Position numbers and translations under genes: made by a program
In this document: piece after piece, positions 24,343 through 36,400 of the stretch
Numbering within the stretch: the first letter of the stretch is position 1
Layout: every line of letters starts with the position of its first letter
Notes under the pieces: model-generated
What the model was told of the DNA's origin: nothing
What the model saw: the letters and a program-made list of their open reading frames with translations, nothing else
Database searches by the model: none
NCBI GenBank assembly: GCA_030998015.1
Contig: JARWMV010000240.1
Span: 1,240,001 to 1,304,000 of the forward strand
DNA from: Ceratorhiza oryzae-sativae
Taxonomy: Eukaryota; Basidiomycota; Agaricomycetes; Cantharellales; Ceratobasidiaceae
Reading direction: 5' to 3'
Length of the DNA: 64,000 nt

Positions 24343-27300
24343 CTAGACGTTCACGTAGCAATTGGCCCACTCGGTACCCAAATGCGTTTCGGTCAGATCC
24401 AGCTGCCACCGGCTCGGCTCAGGTATCAATGTCACATGCCGTGGCCACTTTAGTCCTCTCCGTAGGGCTGGCGGAACCCACACCAGCAGACGCGAGTCGT
24501 GACCCACGACCCAGCCATCCTCGTTCACAGTCCACCAGCTGTTGTCTGGTGGTGGGGGCGACGTGAGTATGTGCGAGTCCCAGATGCGGATTGTGCCATC
24601 GTAAGAGCACGAAGCAACGAGACGCCCGTCAGGTGAGCACGCTAATGACGTCACCAGGTTGGTGTGTGCATGAAACAGGGCGTTGACAGGGCGACCTGTC
24701 TGCGCATCCCATACACGAATGGTACGATCATATGACTCAGAAATGATGTAACGATCGTCAGAGGAGAACACCGCCGATCTGACTAAGTCCGTATGTCCTG
24801 TGCATGGACCAGTCACCACTTGTCCAGTCAGCGCATCCAGGACGACCACATCATCATCGGAAGAGCACAAGATCCGAGTGACATCGGACGAGTACATGAC
24901 AGAACGTGAATTTCTGCTGAACGGGCCAGCAACAGTTGCTCCAGTCTGTGCGTCCCATACCCTCACAGTCATGTCGTCAGAACACGAGACGATGCGTGTG
25001 CCGTCGGGTGAGTATGCCACCGAATAAATCAAATCCGCGTGACCGGTGAATGGACCTGCCACGACAGAGCCAGACTGCACATCCCAAACTCGGATGGTCC
25101 GGTCAACGGAGCCAGATGCGAGTCGACTGCCGTCGGGAGAGAACGCCACCGAGGTGACGCTGTTCGTGTGACCGTTGAGCGGTTGGCCTCTACGCTGCCC
25201 AGTCCTTGCATCCCAGATGCGAATTGTGTGATCATCAGACCCAGAGGCAATATAACCACCACATGGAGAGCACGCAACGGAATTAACAGCCATAGTGTGT
25301 CCCGTGAGTGCATTATATCTCATCGTCCCCGCACCCACATCCCACACTCGCACAGTGGCGTCCCCTCCGCCAGACACGATGCAACTGCTGTCAGGCGAGA
25401 ACGTGACTGACGACAGCCATCCGATATACTCATCTGAACGACTAGGACGCGCGTATACATCCTCCAAGTCCCATTCACGGATCGTACCGTCACTCGAACA
25501 TGACACAACTCGAGCACTGCCAGCCATGAACGCCGCAGAGTACACCCAGCTCACATGTCCATTGAAAGGACCCGCAACCGTCTGACCAGAACCAGCGTCC
25601 CAGACTCGGACAGTGCGGTCGTACGAGCCAGAGACGATGAGGCTGCTGTCTGAAGAGTACAAGACGCAGTGGACAATAGACGCGTGCCCCTCGAGCGGTT
25701 TACCAACTTGTCTACCATTTTGTGGATCCCAAATGCGTATGGTGTAGTCTTCGGCACCAGAAGCGACGCGTTGACCATCGGGCGAGTATGTCACCGTTCG
25801 AACACGACCCGAATGACCTTCTAGCGGATTGACACGCATCTGTTTCTTGCTTATACTCCATATGCGGACCGTCTCGTCGTCCGAGCCGGATACAACATGC
25901 TTGCCGCTGGGAGAGTAGGCTATCGAATTCACGCCACCAGTGTGCCCTTCCAGCACGACCTTTGCTTTGGTGCCACCCGACGAGCTCCAGATGCGGATAG
26001 TGCAGTCAGCCGATCCAGAAGCGATATGTGCGCCATCGGGCGAGTATTCCACACACCAGACGGCGCTCGTATGGCCGTGCAGTGAGTTTCTCGCTTCGAT
26101 CTGTGTGAGGCTGTTCCAGATGCGGATGGTACAGTCGTCAAATCCGCATGCCAAGCGCTTGCCATCCGGAGACAATGCAACACAAGTGCTTGGCTGACCG
26201 CCCGAGTTCATGGGACTGGCTATAAGGTTTCTGCTCTTGATGTCCCAGATCGATATGACGCCATCTCGGTCACAAGCGGTGATCGTCTGACGAGCAGGCA
26301 CAATTGTTGCGGCGCTTAAATCGGTTGACGTTTTCCAAACTGAGAATGCCGATGACTCGCTCTTGCCGGCATCAGCGGTGTAATCCATACCTGATAATGT
26401 TGAAACCACAGACGAAGTATGCTGGATGTGCCGAGAATAGCACCTAGAAACTGCTCCTCCTGCGGGCCAAAGGCGTAGGGCGGACACATATATGTGTGGA
26501 GTGCTTTGTGTGGCATCGCCAGACGCAAATGCTTTGATAAACTGGCAAGCATCCACCGCAAGCTCATGAATATGCTCGGCTTGTTGAGATTTGGGTAGCC
26601 TCTGATCCGTTGTGAGTGCACGATGCGTGAGTTGCAATTATGCTACATACCTTTGTCCGTTCGCTAAGGGCCTTCAGTGAGCCTGACTCACTATCTTTCA
26701 GATTGCCTGTCAAATTCAGGACTTCCATGCATAGAAGCAGCCGGCTTGATAGCACCTCTTCGATAGAGGCTAAAAGATCTTGCGCAGGCTCCGCCCGTTG
26801 CACGTGCATACCCCAAGTTCGGCAAGCATAGACCAATGGTTTATCGATGCACTCTTTGATTGTTTCTGACAGATTGGGAATGTCCTTGTCTAGTATATGC
26901 GACGAAGGTAGGTGGCAGATATTGAAAGGCGGGTCCACGGCTTGAATTACCCTCATGAGCCCCAACGCAATTTTGGCGTTATGTTTCGCTGCGTCACACC
27001 AGAACTGGTTGGACCGACTCTTGTCAAACAGGTAATCCGAAAACGACTTGTGCAGGGTGGTGATCACCTCGTCATCCTGCTGGATATTCAACACTGATCG
27101 TAGTGGATCAATCGCAACCAGCACACCCTCAGCGCCTTTGAGTCCGAGAATGAGCGAAATCATATGTGCTGTCGGTGGTTCCTGTACGCATATCACCGTA
27201 TAAACGGTCGCTAGCATCTCGTCTTGCTCGTGCTTCTCAAGGGCAGGATTATGAATCGCATTCTCAAGTATCAAGCTGTATAGTGCATTGATGGCAGCAT

Positions 27301-29200
27301 CAGGACCTTTGGCTGCTGGAGCCGCAGTCAAAACATGCTCGAGTCGTTGCTGCGTTCTCCCAGGGCCGCCGCCGGAAATGTAACGCACGATTGTAGCTGC
27401 ATAAATGAATAAACCGTCGGATCGTTCCACCAATATCGCAAGGTCGCTGGTCGAGACATTCGCGTGTCTCAGTCCGGCCGCGAGAAACCTGTGGATATCG
27501 TCCTGAACGATGGATCGACTAATGTCGTGCAAGTGGAGCTCCGATCGCTCGCGATCCCCACCCCTGTTACACATCCGACGACGTATCTCGGGTTCTGGCC
27601 TGCTGGTCAGAAAGAACCTGACTGGGAGGTCCTCGCATTCTCGAGTAGCAGGTCTAGGATATCCCCAACGGAAGTGGCATCGATGCATTCATCCAGCCCC
27701 TCGATCACGATCAGCAGGTCTTCTGGAATTGAAGCCTTGATTTCTTTCAGAGGATTAAGCAACATATCCCGAAATTGCATCTCAATATGTCGAGTATGTA
27801 CGTCAGGATGTCTATCCAGTACTCGCGAAAGCGCATATCTGAATGGGTACGAAAACTCGGCTAGTTGGTACGCGATCGTCGGTAAGATGAATCGCGCCTC
27901 GCGGCAAGTGGGGAGTCGTCCCGAGCAGAAGAAATTCGCAGCCAGCCTGTGTTCAGTCTCAAGTTGTTTGCACAAGGTGAACGTGACGGTGGTCTTGCCA
28001 GTGCCAGCCATGCCATTCAGCCAGTATATTTTCTCGCCAGATATATCATCGCGCCAGGCCTTGAATCGCTCGAGTACCTCCAGACGTGTGTCAGGGGTGC
28101 ATTCATCGCGGTCGACTTTCTTAGCTTCGTTGGAGTTGTAATGGGCGGCGTGAGATGGCGACAGTCTGTCCAGATGCAACCTCTGTTCCATACGTTCACC
28201 CATCAATGAGTCTGCTACTCGGGACACAAGTTATCGCACCGTTGCTAGTTCGTCCACCAACATCCAGATATTGACGTTTGCGTTCAGCTATCTAGCTAGG
28301 TCAGCTCTGCACTGACGAGCCCAGCTCACGTACTCACAGAAAGCCTGTCTACAAGGCTCTCTATGCGTCGGTAACACTTGATCACGTCCTCGATGTCGGC
28401 TTCCGCTTGTAGGTATCCTTGCCAGCCGGCTCGTTGCTGCTTAAGACGAACATGGTTAATCTCACGCTCCAAGCCGCTTTTCACCCTATCAGATCTTCGA
28501 TGTACCGAAATAATACCATGTTGCGTACCTAGCTAGATTTATGATACTAGGTCGAATGCCAAGTGGTGTGTCCTCCCGAATTTCCCAGCAAGATCATGAA
28601 AGTGCCAATCGAGTGTCTTTCGGAGCCGTTCATATTCCTCTTGTACTTCTTCCGCAACCTAGAGGAACGAGAAGCTATGAGCCTTCTGGAGCGTGGAACT
28701 GACGTCGGGTCTCTTTCGCAACCCACATGTAAGCCATCGGTGCACGCCACAAAAGTCTCGATCGCAGACCTTAGTGGGCCAAACTCAACCCCATACCTAT
28801 GCAACTCTCTTGCGAAAAGCCTCAATCCTTGCCAACCCCCCCCAGAGTTGTCCATCTGGACCGCAGGAGACGCCTGTGGCAAGGGAGCGGGGTTCGGATC
28901 GGGGTCGAGGGCATTAGGCGCCTGGTCAGGCGTTGGCGTTTCCGTCTGGGGTGGTCCATGTGGATGCATCAGCTGCATGAATCTCGCCCCAGGCAAGACA
29001 AATGCAGGGACGGTACACGCACGAATTCCAGTCTGAACCGTCCAGCGAGACACGTTTGCACCTTCAGGTTCAGGGGGACGTGGCTGCACGCCGGTCTCAT
29101 TAGAATGATAGGTAAGAAAGAGCCGGGAAAGGATCACCGTACATTTGGTGGGTTCGATGACTTGCTTCAATTTATACACAGGCTGGGGTTGGGGGACATG
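24343..29200 (-). pseudogene. NACHT-WD40 STAND receptor, second copy, broken by frameshifts
   Basis: All parts of the intact gene at 11237-16082 are found in order: N-terminal helical exons (28390-29200), NACHT with GMAGTGKTT and LLIVIEGLDEC (about 27650-28210), then the rest of NACHT and a 14-repeat WD40 block (24343-27640). Three one-base losses relative to copy 1 are visible: near the start codon (about 29185), near 28575 in the N-terminal helical exon, and at about 27627-27635 between Walker B and the PVRFFLT motif. They would truncate the product. The WD40 exon itself remains open to the same stop. It may be a pseudogene, a donor for gene conversion, or a source of a separate WD40 transcript. 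Sequencing error cannot be excluded, but three events argue for true decay. Confidence 0.82.
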
Positions 29201-29330
29201 GTTTGCGTGCCTTCTTGATGGTGGTCGCAAGATGTGCACGCCTCTGGCACGTGTTTGACTATTGATTTGTGATTATTGACGAACATGGTAACTGACAAGG
29301 CCACAGAATCGACTATGTATACAGAGCCCA

Positions 29331-29810
29331 GTTCCAGTCAGTCGTTTATGTGCTCCCAGACACACGAGCATGGCTAACTCGTGAAGTAACAGACCCCGCC
29401 AGCGCTAGTTTTAGCTGAAATGATTCATCCGCAAGCATCAGGGGAAACCCCTGGGATTTATTCATGTAAATAACACGTAATAACTGTATATAAACCAGCT
29501 GAAGGATTGCTGACCCCCCCTTTTAATGCCTATTATCGAAAGTGCTCGGCGAAACCTTGAAAGTTAACTAGCGTGAACTAACTCGTGTTTGCACTGGAAG
29601 CTCGGAAGATATCCCCCCCCCATCTGTAGCAGCTAGTAGCGCCGTAGTGGTGCTATCGGGTGCTACATAGACCACGCTACTGAGCACTCACACGCTGTAA
29701 TGCTGTGAAGTCCTTACGAGCAATATATGCATGCTACCGAGCACTAGTTAGAGTTCCAGCACCATGACATGTGCATACCTTTACCAGCGGCACTATCTGA
29801 ACCGTTATCC
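29331..29810. other. Intergenic, no gene seen
   Basis: Two C-runs occur (about 29513-29520 and 29616-29622). Otherwise there is no recognisable feature. Confidence 0.35.
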
Positions 29811-31434
29811 ATGTCGTTGCACCCCTCCCAAGAACCAGCCTTTGCATATATAGAATCAAAGCTTCCATCCCTTCTTTCGTACGAGCAAACACTTTGTGAG
29901 TCTAGATCATGTCTCAATCAGTGCCTCAACTTTGCGAGATTCGTGCCAATCAATTGTCTCCCTTCAGAGATCCTATTTGAAATATTTGACCTAGCGAGCC
30001 ACAGCTGGATTTCCCGTGATTGAGTTGTGCTTAGCTCGGAAACTGTGTCTGCAACTCAGCTCTCCAGTGTGCTCCTACTGGCGTGGGCCTTTACCTTTAC
30101 TTGAATCCATGCAATTTTGGTCTATGATTGAACTCAGGTCCCGATACTCCACAGTACGAATGCGACAAACTTTGGTCAGAGCGTTCTCAAAATATCCCTA
30201 TAGACCTGGTTATCAAGCCTGTGATCCTCGTATATGATGTTGCAGGTTGGAATACTGATTGAGTCATTGGTTTTACGCTTGGTTATTGTTCCATGTGCGC
30301 AGCATGAAGGTCTTGGTGTTATTCAAGAGTGATTGTCGGATACTTCAGGGTCTCATAAATCGGTGGTTCCGATATGGTACGCTAGGCATGGCAAAAGCTC
30401 TGGACGTTGCTTCCTGTTGAAGGTAACAAGCTCACGTTCTCTCGGCTGTATATGCGCTACCTTGTCTTTTGTATAAAGTCGTGTCTTTTATGTCTTTTGC
30501 TAGTCTCCGTTGAATCCACTCGTATTTTAATACTTGTTTATTTCACTGCGTTTAACTACGTTCAACACTTCCAATTCAAGGCACCCACTCATTCTCTCAT
30601 GTGATGAGTTGGATTCCAAATTGAATGCCGGATCTAATGACTTTCTCTCTTCGCTTGCTAGATTGCGTCTGATTGGTGCTTCAGTCGATGTTCACTCATT
30701 ATCCTGCCCAGGGCTGACTTGCCTTTCACTGTGCGATACCACTGGGTGGAAACCGACCCTATTGAGGATCAAAGCAATTCTTGCTACCCATCCAAAGCTA
30801 CGGCGCTTCAATTTTTTCAACACTGGATTGAACAATCAGAAGGGCCCATTAACAGCCAGTAGCTCTCGATGAGCTCGAAGTTTTGAGGCTTGTAGGGACA
30901 GCTAGGGCCTGGCTGATATTGCCACTGATCACGAGTACCCCAAATAAGCTCAGCCTCAGCCTTGATGCAGATGGTGATGTCCAATCTCTCCACGCAGCCC
31001 AAAACTTCCTCGCGCATTTCAATGTCACTATCACGCAGATTATAGGCGAGATGGCTCCGATAGCGGATGTTATCAAGAACGTACTAGTCCCCTCGCCATA
31101 TCTACGAACGTTGGTTTTAGACTTTTCCTCGTCCGATCTCGATGGCATCCCTTCGCAAGGGCACCTTGCTCACACCAGTCCTCCCAAACTCTGGCCCTCT
31201 CTTCAACAAACATGTCTGGTTAGGCCCGTGCCCACAGTAGGGTTTCTGCGTCAATTTGCGAGTATGGTGCAAGCTCCGGATACCATTTACCTATGCCTCG
31301 ATGATGACCGCATGGATCAGCCCCCTAAACCAGAACTGGTCTCCACGATCCAGGAGAAGATACCCGGAAACGGTATTGTGGTGTCGTGGTTTCGTCACGC
31401 CGATGGCCGAGTCGATCAATGGCGATATTTCTGA
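29811..31434 (+). pseudogene. F-box protein gene, degenerate (family member A)
   Basis: The N-terminus starts at 29811 with a helical segment (FAYIESKLPSLLSYEQTL), then the F-box start VPINCLPSEILFEIFDLAS. A frame break at 30020 follows, with SSVCSYWRG in another frame. Stops are frequent from 30200 to 30560. Leucine-rich pieces resume (LARLRLIGASVDVHSLSCPGL, about 30640-30720), and the last frame 30883-31434 shows LSLSLDADGDVQSLHAAQNF and YLRTLVLDFSSSDL. The same order of motifs occurs in the genes at 31866 and 40915, which shows common descent. Several lesions make a working Skp1-binding adaptor very unlikely. Confidence 0.72.
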
Positions 31435-31865
31435 AAAGTATGATGGGAGTTCTATTGTCATGTATTTCGTTCAGATAAATTGGTTGATGGAAATTGCATG
31501 CTTGTCGTGTGGGAACGAAGGTTTGCGCGCATAAGAGGTCAAAAATGGCCACGTTTCAGACTCAGCAAGGTGCAGCACATAACGTGGTTGTGTGAAGCGG
31601 CTTCTGACTTGATCCCGACCACGATGTTGAATGCGTAGCCAGGCTGAACGACACGCTGATAGACTTTGGTGCTCTCGCTCCATGTCTCCGGGATGTAATG
31701 CTCACTCATCTTTATGACTGATAAACCGATCGAGACGAGGATTGGTTCAGCGGTTTCCGGAATGTCTCGTGAAAAAGTTGACCACATAGTGCAGCGTTCG
31801 AGCATTGGAAACCTGTAAAAACTCAGCTTGTCCACTATACAGCCGCCTGCGCCTCTCTAAACATT

Positions 31866-32930
31866 ATGCTCTTGAATACGCCACCGATGTCGTCAAAACA
31901 ACCTTGGGCCAATCTCGAGTCGGAAATCACATTCCTTCCTGCTTTCGAGCGGACGCTTCACAATTCGAGGAAGTCTCTAATCAAGTCACGCGCGATCTCG
32001 CCTGCGTTGCACCCATCAAATCGCTGCCTTCTGAAACTTTGCTTGCGATATTCTATCTAGCCAGCTACGTATGGATACCCGTGGTCCACATTAGGTACTA
32101 TCGCCAAGTGACACTTTCGTATCGACTCTCCAACATTTGTTCTCACTGGCGCAAACCCTTGATCCCCTGCTCATGGTTCTAGCCTTTGATCGAATTCGAT
32201 CTCCGGCTCTATCTTTTCTCACTATCCTGTGCCTGTGTAGCTCGCCTGCCGATTTCGATTATTTGTTTTGCCCAGAGCCAACTGAATTATCTCCCGTTGA
32301 TATCAAGGGATGGAGTGTGAACCAGACGTTTGGGCCATCCTTGTTGCTCACCCAAAGCTGTGGCGGTTTGCTACTTGACAATCGTGTTGCGGTACCTGGG
32401 GCCCCTTCCAGAATGCCCCCAACAAGCTTGAAACCTTGACGCTGCAGGGGGTGGGCAAGGACGCACTGTGGGCTCTCTTGCAAGTCCTAAACGGTACCTC
32501 TAGCGCAATACGGCTCAGCCTTGAGTTGGACGGTGATCCACAGTGTTGCCCGGCGATCCATAGTTTTCTTGGGCGTAGGAACATGACTATGGCACGGATA
32601 CTCACTCGTCCCAATTCGGTTTCGGGTACGCTCGTCTCGATGATGTACCCACATTCGTTGGCTCTGGGCCTTTCGAGATTCCATCCTAGTAGCTCTTCTC
32701 CCGACATATCCCTAGCCTACCCGAACAGTCCCAAAACTTAGCCTCTCTCTCGGAGACATGTCTTCTATCGGGAACCCGCCTCGCCTCAACGTCTTGTGGA
32801 TGTGGCTGAACCTTCTGTTACAGTTTACCTGAACCTCAGACCTTACCCTACATACACCACTCACCAAAAAGGAGCCCTAGCAAATCAGCGCATCACGTGT
32901 GAGTGCCAGTTGGGACTCTGTGTCGTAGAG
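31866..32930 (+). pseudogene. F-box protein gene, degenerate (family member B)
   Basis: It lies directly after member A in the same direction, so the pair is probably a tandem duplicate. Motifs in order: WANLESEITFLPAFERTL (31895-31950), VAPIKSLPSETLLAIFYLAS (32005-32065), ICSHWRKPL, and, after several frame changes, GKDALWALLQVLNGTSSAIRLSLELDGD (split here as two matches, 32450-32540) with AIHSFLGRRNMTMARIL. The corresponding text in member A is LSLSLDADGD. No continuous frame joins these parts, even with short introns. Confidence 0.65.
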
Positions 32931-33457
32931 GATACGAAACAGTATCGAGGGTTGTATATGCGGTTAAGAGACCTTAAAAAGGGATATATTCTATTTTCAA
33001 ACACAAGTTATCGATGTGGTGTGGGGGAAGAATTAGGCCAAGAAAGGATCATCACAACCGGCGAGTTTCGGCCCGGCAGTGGCGGGCGGTGTGATTTTAC
33101 GAGAATAGACTGAGCGCTTACGAACCTTGCCATAAGTCTAATTTCTTCCTCGGCCGCGACGACGGTCAAACCTGGCTCGTTATACCTGGACGCGTTTGCG
33201 CATAAAAATACCATTATCAAGGGCGACATATCGTGTGCTTCTTGCGAAAAAATACCCCGAAAGTCGAAAGTATGTCTAGACACGGGCAGATGACGGCAGG
33301 TGGAGCTGATTTGCGGTGCGAGCTCTTCCAGTATACGTCCTCTCGTACATCACCTACATCGTCTTGTCTTGACTTGGCGCACTGTACGCACATGTTATTA
33401 TAAAGAGCGGCAAGTTGGATCTGACGCCCGTCTACAGCAGGCTCTCCTCAACGCACG
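32931..33457. other. Intergenic, upstream of the PAQR gene
   Basis: No gene seen. It contains the likely promoter of the PAQR gene; no clear TATA box was found. Confidence 0.3.
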
Positions 33458-36400
33458 ATGGAGACCCCTCGCCGTGTCCCCGGTGCACGCCGTCTGTCCT
33501 CACCACCGCTCATGCACACCATGCGACCGCCGAACCCACGCGCACGCACGTACTACTCGCTCCGTCGCCGCCCAGCACGCCCCATCCACCCCATATCCCG
33601 AGCCGCGCTCAAATCGCTCGCACCGCTCAACCTGGACATGCCATCCCCCACGCACGAACCAGCCACCGCAACCGAGACGTCGCTCTACCTTGTCATTCTC
33701 AGTCATCTGACCGATCTCGAAGCTCGGTTGCACGCTTCGGCCTCGTCGAGTGCGTTGGAAGTGCTGCACAAGCTCCGAGACGAGGTCGCCGGGTTCTTTC
33801 CCAGTCCATCGCCAGTCGAGGCCTCTTCTTCGGACGAATACGACTTCGAGTACGATTTTGGGATCAGCTCTGCCCTCGCGCTTGATTTAGACCTGAACCT
33901 CCGGGCCCGGTACGAAGAGCTATCCAACATCACACTCGACGAAGCCAAGAATAGACTCGCGGCCCTGAGCGCCCTCGGATATGACGACGCCAAATCCCGC
34001 CTCGACGCTCTCGGTATACGGCTTGGAGACGCCAAAGCCCGGCTTGTCAAATGGGCAGACGGCGCCGTCCCATCATTCTCGACCCTGGCCATCCGCGACC
34101 TCCCAGCTCTTCCGATTCCGGACTTGCCGACCCTTCCTCACTTACCTGATTTGCCGGCTTTACCGATCGACTTGCCTACACTCGCCCTCCCGGATTTGCA
34201 TGCTCGTCTAGCCGAGCTTCGTGCGGCTCTGCCGGCGGACTTGTCGAGCGCGACGGACCGACTCGTGTCCTTTGTCGAGAATTTGATCGAGGATGATGCG
34301 GACGGGGATGTTAGTTGGGTTGATACGCGATGGAAGGGGTTGAACATGTCTGGCGGGCTAAAGGACAAGGTCGCAGAGTGGAAGACAGAGGTGGACATGC
34401 ACGCTTTGGCCTTAAAGTTGAGTGAAGGAGGCAAAAAGTTGATTCGGTATTGCGATTTGCCGGAAAAGTGGAGGAACAACGAATTTGTCGAGACCGGGTA
34501 TCGGTATGCGCCCCTGTTGTCTGACCTGGTCCTCTTTTTGACATTTCGTATAGGTTTATCCCGAGTGCCAAATGGCCCCAGCTCGTGTGGAGTGCGTTTG
34601 AGATGCACAACGAGACTCGTAAGGTTACTTTATTCCTCTAATAAGCCAAATATTGAAAATGGAATACAGTGAACATCCACACGCACTTGATTCCGTTGCT
34701 CGCCATTCTCTCCGTTCTTCCGATCCCATGGGCGGAGTTCACGCAGTCTTGGGGCTTGGACAAAATCACCCCGACTCTACCCTTGTCCTCCCATTCATAT
34801 ATGTCTGTTCCATCCTTCTCTCTCCCCATGCTCACATTATCAACCTGGCCTTTCGATCCCTTCCCACCATCTCCGGCTGACCCGCTCCCCAAGTTCCTCT
34901 TTCTACTCGCGGCTGCTGCATGTTTGGCTTGTTCGACTGCATGGCATACTCTGGCTGGGTGCTCTGATCTATGGTGGCTTGAAGGAGGCGCCAGGGTGGA
35001 TTACGTTGGGATCGGATGGTTGATTAGTGCTAGCGTGAGCGGAGTGATGTATTATGGGTGAGTGTGATTCTTTTGTTCAGAATGAGAAAGGCAAAGGCTG
35101 GGAAAGAATACAACGATGGCTTGGAGCTGAGACGAGGGAGCACGGCATAATTCTCGGATCATGAACGTGGTACTGACAAAGATTTGTCTATTCCAGGTTC
35201 GCTTGTCAACCGGGGTGGATGCGAGTGTACATAAGCGTTGCAATTGCGACTGGGATAGCCGGGAGCATATTGCCCTTCCAAGGATGGTTCAACGAGAGAC
35301 GAAACAAGGTGCGTTGTGACGCTTGTCACTATCTAGTCGAGACTCCGGCGTTCATTTCGTAAACTTCCCACCTGGAGGCAACCAAATCCCTTGTTTCCTT
35401 TTTGTCTCATGTCACGGGAGCTTTCTCTTGCCGTCTCATCGCTTTTTTGTGTCCTCACCCCGGTTTCCTGTTGCGGCCTTTCGCCTATCCTCATTCTATC
35501 CTAGTCCAGCCTCTTGAAGTCCTTCACTCACTTCCGCCCCATCCAGAAATGGCGCATTGCGTTCTTCTTGGTGTGCGCGTGCAGCGCGATTGTCCCAATG
35601 GCGCACATGGCGTGGAGACATTCGATTGGCGAGATGTGGGAGTTTATTGGTGCGTTCCATCCTGCCATCTCGGTGCTTTTCGGGCGGGCGTTTCTGACTG
35701 TGGGATGATATGTCATAACTTTTGGACTCTTTTTGGTCGACTTGGGCGTTTGTGTGGTCACAACGTAATTTTTTCCCGCCACACGTCGCCTTCGAATTGA
35801 CACTGCACACGCCCCGGAACGGCATTCTATCCACGTACCGACGTTCAATCTCCACCTATCCTAAATCGACCATACACCCTCGCATGTTTCAATGTCTAAT
35901 CCAACTTTAATTTGGCACCCGACGTGCTATCTCTCTCTTCATTTCGGCGACCGCACCTCTTTGATCTCCCCCGCCAAAAAAAATCAAAAACGATCAACAG
36001 GCCCGGTGGTACCCTCGCTCGTGAGCTACCTAACAGGCCTTGCCTTTTACGCGACACACTTTCCCGAATGCTGTTTTCCTGGCTGGTTCGATTGGGGCGG
36101 GAGCCACGCGGTGTGGCATGTGTTTATTGTCGTCGGTGAGTTTTACCGTCTAGTTCATTTCGGCGCACTTGGATTCGTTTCGGAGTATGCGGATCTCCTG
36201 TTGGAGCGGGCCCTCTCTCTCTCTACTCGTCAAAGTGTGGTGCTGGATTGATTACGCCGCTGGGGTTCTGGCGTGCGAGATGGGGAAGAGGGGGAGAGGA
36301 AGGAGTATCGGCGCGGGACGCTGGACCGGTCATGCTGATATACAGCACGGGGATGCGCACCGGACAGGAGGCGTTTTGAGTGGGAATAAGCTTCGAAGAT

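Larger units (their letters stand above)
18795..29330 (+). repeat. Segmental duplication, copy 2 (about 10.5 kb)
   Basis: Direct copy of 7715-16200. It is longer mainly because it keeps more of the transcription-factor gene (19900-20710) and has gained a retroelement of about 1.3 kb (21420-22743). A 24-bp tandem expansion of a CATAGAAAATCACAC motif is also present here at about 24271-24294 and absent in copy 1. Borders are approximate. Confidence 0.85.
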
